From NCBI RefSeq assembly GCF_029873635.1, contig NC_080423.1, forward strand, positions 105,195,773 through 105,259,772: 64,000 bases of DNA, written 5' to 3'. Positions 61,901 to 64,000 of this stretch are shown piece by piece. Below the pieces are notes generated by a model. That model ran no database searches and was not told where the DNA came from. It saw nothing but the letters and a program-made list of their open reading frames with translations. Made by a program: the position numbers and the translations under genes. Source of the stretch: Malania oleifera. Lineage: Eukaryota > Streptophyta > Magnoliopsida > Santalales > Ximeniaceae. The first letter of the stretch is position 1. Every line of letters begins with the position of its first letter.

Positions 61901-64000
61901 CATTCTTGGACTTCAAAACTTGTCTTTGTTGCTGTCTCAATCTTGATTTGGCTTTGGTAGCAGCATCTACTTCGTCAAATTCTTATAGAATATGCTGATT
62001 GTCAATAGCCTTATTATTGTGGCAACCATTAATGCGAACAGGGCAAACATTAGTGACGCTACTTGCTTTTCCTGTAATACCACTAATATCAATAGAGTGG
62101 GTAAATATACCAATATTTTCAAGTTCTATAAATTGATTTTCAGTTGAGGAAGCATTGGGTATCTTCATCAAGCACTTCTCATTTTCAGTGACATGTCATT
62201 TTGTTTTATCAAAACTACTGGCATGTGTTTCCTCCCTCTTTCCTGTCATATTGACATCCTCTATAGGCTTTAAACCACATTGTTCTTCTTGTCACCATTT
62301 TGACACAGAAAGAGTAGGCACTGCCATGCTCATCATGGACACAACACTTTGGTCAATTTGCCAATGACAACCAAGTACAATATAGCATGTTCCATTGGTA
62401 CTATGTCTAACCAAATGGATTATTTATAAGAGATTGAAAATTTAATCACTTGAAAATTTAATCACAGGCATTGTTGTCACAAATACTTCCTTCTCTTTAT
62501 TGGACCAAAGAATGAAATAAGGCTGTGTGGTTCCACCACCTCAAGCTTCTTCAGCCAGCCTAATTTTGAAACTGTCCTTGTCAGTTATGATCAAACAAAG
62601 ATTTCTTCCCATACGATGTTCTAAAACAAATCTTCTATTGGTACTATGCTCTTCTTTAGAGGAATCTAAAGTCATACTACTCATTTTATCATATAAGGTT
62701 TTCCTTCTAGTAGCAATAACCAAGTGTTTCCTTTACATCTGGAATAATTTATCTTTGAAATATAAGTGAGGAGCCATATTTAATGATTGCATTGACAAAG
62801 GAAAAGAATTTGTATTGGGAACGCAGGAAAATGACCTAATTGGTTCACAATAAAGTCCAAATCCTCCTGTCTTGACCAACATAAAGTGAAAAGAGCCAAC
62901 AATGCAAAAGAAAGAAATTCTATTGCTTCTCTTCCATTAAGATCTAATAAAACATGGATATTCCACTCGATATTTATGGATCCAAGGTTGAAATCAGGTA
63001 AAGAAAAGAGAGAGTAAAGGCTAGGAGGGGCAACTTGGTTTCAAAATTTGGATCACTAAGCTAACATACTGGTAGAAGAATCCACAATCTAACCACCTTT
63101 TTCTAACAAGGTAATATTGAAATCAATCCTACTAATATCTTTTACTATTAAAAACTGAAAAAAGTATCCATTGGCTCCCATTCAAAATCACAATCCATCT
63201 AAAATATAAGCCACTAGAGCTCCTACTAAGTGACACATATTGCTGAACCACACTTTATTGAAAAGATCCGCACAAAAAGATTGACCATACAGAGTACCAT
63301 TTTTGCCATTCTGCTGAAGATCAAAACCCAAGGGTGGCGTTTGGTACATATAAAAAATATTCCCACAAACAGGAATTTCATTCCTGGAATGGGATGCTCG
63401 TCTCAGGAACATTTTTACATGTACATAAGATGCCCATTTCAGTGTTTGGTTCAACATAGGAATCCTAATGGGCATTTCAAAAAGATTATCATTATACCTT
63501 TGACCTGAGAATGAAATAATATATGGAAAATAATCTCATTTTGATATATTCAGCGTAGAAACCTACTAAAATATGAATCAAAGTAAATCCAGTTACAGAA
63601 AATTTTAACCTCCCAACATAAATTAAAAAAAAAAATCAACAAATAATACTCCAATTAACCGAAATAATTCCTTGAATATCAAATTCCCAGGAATATTGAA
63701 AGATGCCGTGAACCAAACACCCCGAACAAGATAATCAAATCCCAATAACAAGCAACTACATGAATCCAACAAAAGCATTGACGGCCACATGATGCGACAA
63801 AAGTCATAGAACCAACTAAGGTGACAATGCGAGAAAAGTTTTTAAACTTAACAATATATAAAAAGATAGAGAGATAACCTGATTCATGTCAATGGTTTGA
63901 ACAGCTTCCCCACGTGTAAATACAATGGCATGGTTTTGGTTTTCAGGCTTCCCTTCTCCGAGCTTTGGATCTCCAGGAAGTTTGATGGAATAAATCTCCT
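27621..64000 (-). CDS. Callose synthase (1,3-beta-glucan synthase), C-terminal 642 residues in 16 exons; 5' part outside window
   Basis: Minus-strand exons are 64000-63879, 52889-52771, 52680-52597, 49450-49338, 46666-46614, 46533-46357, 46271-46224, 43963-43805, 43487-43374, 43276-43188, 43082-42924, 42788-42686, 42076-41957, 28997-28947, 28802-28620 and 27857-27621. All have GT-AG borders and matching phases, and there is no internal stop. The product is a plasma-membrane or cell-plate glucan synthase (GT48) that makes callose from UDP-glucose. Family landmarks in order are IYSIKLPG, GKPENQNHA, the glucan-synthase core (HYGHPDVFDR, GFNSTLRQGN, HHEYIQVGKGRDVGLNQI), then hydrophobic membrane segments with SLGTRTHYFGRTILHGGA and FNPSGFEWQK. 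The tail is FSRGLEISIILAGNKANVQT. The many-exon layout and REFARMYDAGMGMIIF tail fit the GSL8/GSL10 (CalS10/CalS9) branch; which one is not settled. Family proteins are about 1,900 residues, so about two-thirds lies beyond 64000. Confidence 0.93.
29340..29990. mobile_element. Relic of a GAGCTC/GGCTCATT-type DNA repeat
   Basis: Many inverted short words (AAGCTTG, GGCTCATTT, GAGCCAAGC, AACTAAATGAGCC) occur on both arms of an AT-rich core. This resembles a common plant hAT-like non-autonomous repeat rich in GAGCTCG/GGCTCATTT. No clear termini and no coding capacity. Confidence 0.3.
31030..31062 (+). repeat. Poly-G run followed by CG repeats
   Basis: About 24 G are followed by a CGCGCGCGC run, inside the LINE relic. 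The tract could form a G-quadruplex or be a sequencing/assembly artefact. Its length is not reliable. Confidence 0.8.
34123..35725. mobile_element. AT-rich insertion with internal tandem repeats, nested in the L1
   Basis: L1 coding relics stop before it and resume after it. The left edge (CCGTTCGGGAGCACTT) and the inverted right edge (TCGTTTAGAACCACTT) are a degenerate inverted repeat, which suggests a non-autonomous DNA transposon. Three units of about 320-340 bp start near 34384, 34708 and 35046. Each has a TATTATTTTAT/ATAACATA stretch, then AATTCAATTCTAGA, then an AATTAATAATATTTT-type core. A shorter direct duplication follows (about 35311-35503 and 35505-35690, sharing ACTTTCAACACTTTTCTAGT). 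No coding capacity. Ends are approximate. Confidence 0.55.
36290..37010 (-). mobile_element. L1-type LINE C-terminal relic, opposite strand
   Basis: The minus strand reads RGGKWLWNFPLESNSLWHKV, then FPSISYIVGNGVSICF, then PLAIGFPHLFHLSYLH. This is the post-reverse-transcriptase part of plant L1 ORF2 (GGKWLWRFPLE.. and GDGxxIRFWED..-type motifs). Stops break it. It is probably the 3' part of the LINE whose RT domain lies at 38825-40290 on the same strand. Confidence 0.65.
37213..37743. repeat. Tandem duplication with GGTTTTAAAAACTGAACC ends
   Basis: Two head-to-tail copies of about 265 bp (37213-37478 and 37479-37743) share AAAACCCTAG. They also share CGGTTTTAAAAACTGAACC, GGTTCAGCCAGACCAGTCG and an AT-rich tail. 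The end motif resembles the TIRs at 6698 and 7624, so this may be a duplicated TIR-element end. It lies between the two halves of the minus-strand LINE. Confidence 0.6.
38639..39595. repeat. About 478-bp direct tandem duplication spanning a LINE edge
   Basis: Copy 1 (about 38639-39116) and copy 2 (about 39117-39595) differ at only scattered positions. Each starts CTTTGGACCGTAGGAGTAGC and holds about 200 bp of non-LINE sequence. About 260 bp of minus-strand LINE RT follows (SPFLFTI.ADILSRLIDKGV). A CTTT microhomology at the junction fits a duplication arising in place. Confidence 0.8.
38825..40290 (-). mobile_element. L1-type LINE reverse-transcriptase relic
   Basis: The minus strand encodes SQSAFAGEGKILDVVLVANE near 39780. 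WFQVSSNLRL.DPLFPFLFTI with ADILSRLIDKGVDRGMMEEI follows near 39500, then ISHLQFLGHS. These correspond to the L1 RT blocks SQSAFVKGRQILD, LRQGDPLSPFLF and LSHLQFADDT. The ADD-type catalytic box is altered (VGHT/LGHS), and stops and a tandem duplication break it. It is in the same orientation as callose synthase, inside its 13.0-kb intron. Confidence 0.75.
41265..41345 (+). mobile_element. RTE LINE 3'-end-like motif
   Basis: GCAGCCTTAAGTCCTGCTAG followed by GTGGGGTTGGCCGAATCCTTTT matches the conserved plant RTE/SINE terminal motif, as at 5200-5250. Short relic only. Confidence 0.45.
41957..46666 (-). CDS. Callose synthase: core end and first membrane-spanning exons
   Basis: Nine exons run from 46666-46614 to 42076-41957. 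They carry the HHEYIQ/GKGRDVGLNQ motif and a hydrophilic segment (FEGKVAGGNGEQVLSRDVYR). After these come hydrophobic segments around YFTTVGYYLCTMMTVLTVYI, FLVQIGVFTAIPMIMGFIL, VALLLIVYIAYGY and LLTISSWFLVISWLFAPYIF. A conserved loop with WLLYKGGVGVKGESSWESWW follows. The 2.3-kb intron between 46224 and 43963 contains a truncated copia element. Confidence 0.93.
45020..45529 (+). mobile_element. 5'-truncated copia relic: RNase H part
   Basis: The frame beginning near 45066 reads [20 protein letters not shown], then KKQNVVARASAKSTYRAMTH and [12 protein letters not shown]. This is Ty1/copia RNase H, clearly the same family as 12009-12406. A frameshift occurs near 45380. Everything upstream of RNase H is missing, and the 3' LTR follows directly. 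It lies in the callose synthase intron 43964-46223, antisense to the gene. Confidence 0.85.
45530..45699 (+). repeat. 3' LTR of the truncated copia copy
   Basis: It starts TGTTAATGGTATGG after a GAGGGGGAG purine tract and ends TATTCAACA. It shares TTATAAATAGAGGGAGAGAC with the LTRs at 8212 and 12407, so all three belong to one family. Confidence 0.85.
47364..47423 (+). repeat. 30-bp tandem duplication
   Basis: TTGCCAAAGATCACATCAGT followed by GACGTATAAC occurs twice head to tail in the callose synthase intron 46667-49337. The copies are identical or nearly so, indicating a recent event. Confidence 0.85.
47447..47700 (+). mobile_element. Divergent TRIM-like retroelement relic
   Basis: An LTR-like stretch (GTTAGCCAACATCCCAACAG ... 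GATCTAACA) is followed by the PBS-like TGGTATCAGGGAG. An interior with AGGCCAAGGGTTCAATTCTTG and GGGCGACATGCGCAAGGGGA comes next, and then a second LTR-like stretch (CTTGATAATACATTGTTAGTCC). The order matches the better preserved copy at 60418-60690. Confidence 0.5.
49338..52889 (-). CDS. Callose synthase: catalytic-domain exons
   Basis: Three exons (52889-52771, 52680-52597, 49450-49338) encode cytosolic glucan-synthase sequence. It runs from DNYLEEAMKMRNLLEEF through VREHVFTG/SVSSLAWFMSNQ to VRMHYGHPDVFDRIFHITRG and ISKASRVINISEDIYAG. Split codons (AG+T for Ser, AA+A for Lys, G+GG for Gly) join cleanly across the introns, which confirms the exon borders. The 3.1-kb intron between the last two exons holds a TIR element and a coding-like relic. 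Confidence 0.93.
50090..51090 (-). other. Unidentified coding-like relic
   Basis: The minus strand has broken frames with protein-like, charged composition. One reads DQEGCGEEFQSKGGDAKIKW then VNKVYVHQRVGRSVWLWKKV (50760-50455). Another reads SDGGQLLDEFQEQYGYYSNL then VDLLGDLSDVHPSALRGFAG (about 50415-50290). Stops and a T-run interrupt them. The position and style would suit an L1 ORF1-type segment, but I do not recognise the family. It lies in the callose synthase intron 49451-52596. Confidence 0.35.
51730..52414. mobile_element. Non-autonomous TIR element rich in CGAAATTT
   Basis: The left end is GGTCATAAATTTCCACGAAA and the inverted right end is GGTCTTAAATTTCGATTTCA. Both subterminal regions are packed with CGAAATTTC/GAAATCGAAATTTCC words in both orientations around an AT-rich core. 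That layout is typical of non-autonomous DNA transposons with subterminal transposase-binding arrays. No coding capacity and no resolved target duplication. Confidence 0.6.
53732..53794 (-). other. Candidate cryptic in-frame exon in the 11-kb callose synthase intron
   Basis: A 63-base open segment (TVDGRKDVYRVVNVLRRQAK plus Q) is bounded by an AG on its upstream side and CAG/GTTATG on its downstream side. Both flanking real exons meet at phase 0 (DMNQ/DNYLEE), so inclusion would add 21 residues without a frameshift. The acceptor lacks a good pyrimidine tract, and no such insert is known to me in the family. Chance is quite possible. Confidence 0.2.
54010..54153 (+). mobile_element. TRIM-like 3' LTR with part of interior
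   Basis: An interior piece (GAGCCGCATGTGCAGGGGAA) is followed by an about 73-bp LTR at 54081-54153 (TGTTAAAACTTGATATGCAT ... GGTAATCTATCA). It matches the LTRs at 60418-60490 and 60618-60690. The 5' half is missing. Confidence 0.6.
56478..56779 (-). mobile_element. TRIM-like element, minus orientation
   Basis: LTR copies lie at 56478-56550 and 56707-56779. Both read, inverted, as TGATAAAGCTTGATATA ... TCTAACA or TCTGACA. Next to the upper LTR is an inverted PBS-like TGGTGTACTAGAGC, and the interior includes GGTTGTAGTCTTGTTGCACG-type sequence. The element totals 302 bp. It is the opposite orientation of the copy at 60418-60690. Confidence 0.65.
56835..58783 (+). repeat. 5' LTR of the Athila-like element
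   Basis: The 1,949-bp LTR has TG...CA termini. It includes a CT-rich stretch (about 57240-57480, and CT/TTTA runs near 57750-57810) that yields spurious serine/leucine-rich frames. Its last 290 bp (58494-58783) are repeated at 60057-60346. Confidence 0.85.
58941..60056 (+). pseudogene. Broken Athila-like gag
   Basis: The frame from 58941 carries RTLREYLQPVRTSAPSCIIL, FKPGMIPLLPHFHGIESENP, and RLKLFPFSLKDKAKTWFYSL then RPRSIGTWQDMQTKF. A frameshift near 59425 in an A-run leads to NALKRQIMNFCQNDVETFYQ and CWERFKDLLNACPHHGYENW. A second shift near 59585 leads to EGLQPKMRQFVETMCNGEFF and PKEAFDYFDYLAENAQSW. A cysteine-bearing segment CSICEDLGHATDACP near 59895 follows. This is the conserved retrotransposon gag (capsid plus knuckle-like region). 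At least two frameshifts and a 3' truncation make it non-functional. Confidence 0.88.
60057..60346 (+). repeat. 3' LTR remnant of the Athila-like element
   Basis: This is a direct repeat of 58494-58783 with few differences (for example CGACGGGATTT against CAACAGGATTT). It starts at the deletion junction and ends GAGTCA at the target duplication. Confidence 0.88.
60347..60417 (-). mobile_element. TRIM-like LTR fragment displaced by the Athila-like insertion
   Basis: Inverted, this reads TGATAAAGCTTGATGTGTAT to GGTAAAGTGGTAAC, an LTR of the TRIM-like family in minus orientation. Left of the Athila-like element, 56783-56834 holds a plus-orientation partial LTR (TGTTAAAGCTCAATATACAT). Before the insertion the two abutted as an inverted pair. 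Confidence 0.55.
60418..60690 (+). mobile_element. Complete TRIM-like retroelement (73-bp LTRs)
   Basis: The 5' LTR at 60418-60490 runs TGTTAAAGCTTGATATACAT ... CAATCTAACA. A PBS TGGTATTAGAGC (iMet type) lies at 60491-60502. A 115-bp non-coding interior ends with the purine tract GCGGGGGAG, and the 3' LTR spans 60618-60690. Flanks AATAG and AAAAG are a one-mismatch 5-bp target duplication. The 273-bp total size and lack of coding match terminal-repeat retrotransposons in miniature. Confidence 0.75.
60720..61160 (+). mobile_element. RTE-type LINE 3' coding relic
   Basis: The plus strand reads TLYGSECWETKKQHIPK, the signature region after the RT domain of plant RTE LINEs (LYGSECWAxKxxH). Weaker RRW/RLRWFGH-like and DLKQRAWRKxIAECV-like matches follow. 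Several frameshifts are present. The 5' part is absent. Confidence 0.65.
61161..62730 (-). mobile_element. Probable LTR-retrotransposon 3' portion
   Basis: On the minus strand a purine tract AAATAAGGGGGAAA sits directly before TGATGCAGTG at 61527. From there a LTR-like 367-bp stretch with a TATATTTATATTAGCC box runs down to CCAGCTCA near 61161. Upstream (61.98-62.73 kb) are broken minus-strand frames of charged composition (MMKIPNASSTENQFIELENI; MGRNLCLIITDKDSFKIRLA) that I cannot assign to a family. No second LTR was found, so the element type is inferred. Confidence 0.4.
63332..63723. mobile_element. MITE with GGGTGTTTGGTTCA-type ends
   Basis: The left end is GGGTGGCGTTTGGTACATAT and the inverted right end is GGGGTGTTTGGTTCACGGCA. 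AATATTCC/GGAATATT words lie inside both arms, with GGAATTTCATTCCTGGAATG internally. The 392-bp non-coding layout fits hAT- or Harbinger-type MITEs. It sits 155 bp from the callose synthase exon at 63879 without disturbing it. Confidence 0.6.

Noticed and set aside
1-64000. CRISPR arrays, operons, phage or bacterial mobile systems
   Set aside because: No evenly spaced short repeats and no bacterial gene organisation. All genes have spliceosomal introns.

Overview
This is nuclear DNA of a flowering plant. The evidence is canonical GT-AG introns, plant-specific gene families (REF6-type demethylase, plant CCCH zinc-finger protein, RIN4/NOI protein, callose synthase) and typical angiosperm repeats (Ty1/copia, Athila-like Ty3/gypsy, L1 and RTE LINEs, MITEs). 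The species cannot be named from the sequence alone.

Four protein-coding genes are supported. (1) At 3-161 (+) is the last coding stretch of a REF6/ELF6-type histone demethylase, ending in C2H2 zinc fingers. (2) At 2438-18362 (+) is a complete six-exon gene for a 483-residue protein with five CCCH zinc fingers. Its second finger is split by an 11.0-kb intron that holds a degenerate copia element. (3) At 20146-22896 (-) is a complete three-exon gene for a 75-residue NOI/RIN4-like protein with a C-terminal cysteine pair. (4) From 64000 down to 27621 (-) lie the last 16 exons of a callose synthase of the many-intron GSL8/GSL10 (CalS10/CalS9) type. They encode 642 residues spread over 36.4 kb, and the gene continues beyond the right edge. 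The four genes share no obvious pathway.

Most of the window is transposon-derived. The CCCH gene carries copia and DNA-element relics in its introns. The NOI-callose synthase intergenic region is AT-rich and holds a MITE. The callose synthase introns are swollen by insertions. The 13.0-kb intron holds two opposed L1 LINEs, one of them disrupted by a 1.6-kb tandem-repeat insertion, plus local duplications. The 2.3-kb intron holds a truncated relative of the copia in the CCCH gene. The 3.1-kb intron holds a TIR element. The 11.0-kb intron holds an internally deleted Athila-like element inside a cluster of tiny TRIM-like retroelements, plus RTE, LTR and MITE relics. Even so, every reconstructed exon keeps its phase, so these genes look functional.

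The most novel-looking items are the TRIM-like family (about 73-bp LTRs, several copies, partly in inverted array), the tandem-repeat insertion inside the L1, and the shared copia family in two unrelated genes. I found no non-transposon gene system that looks new.
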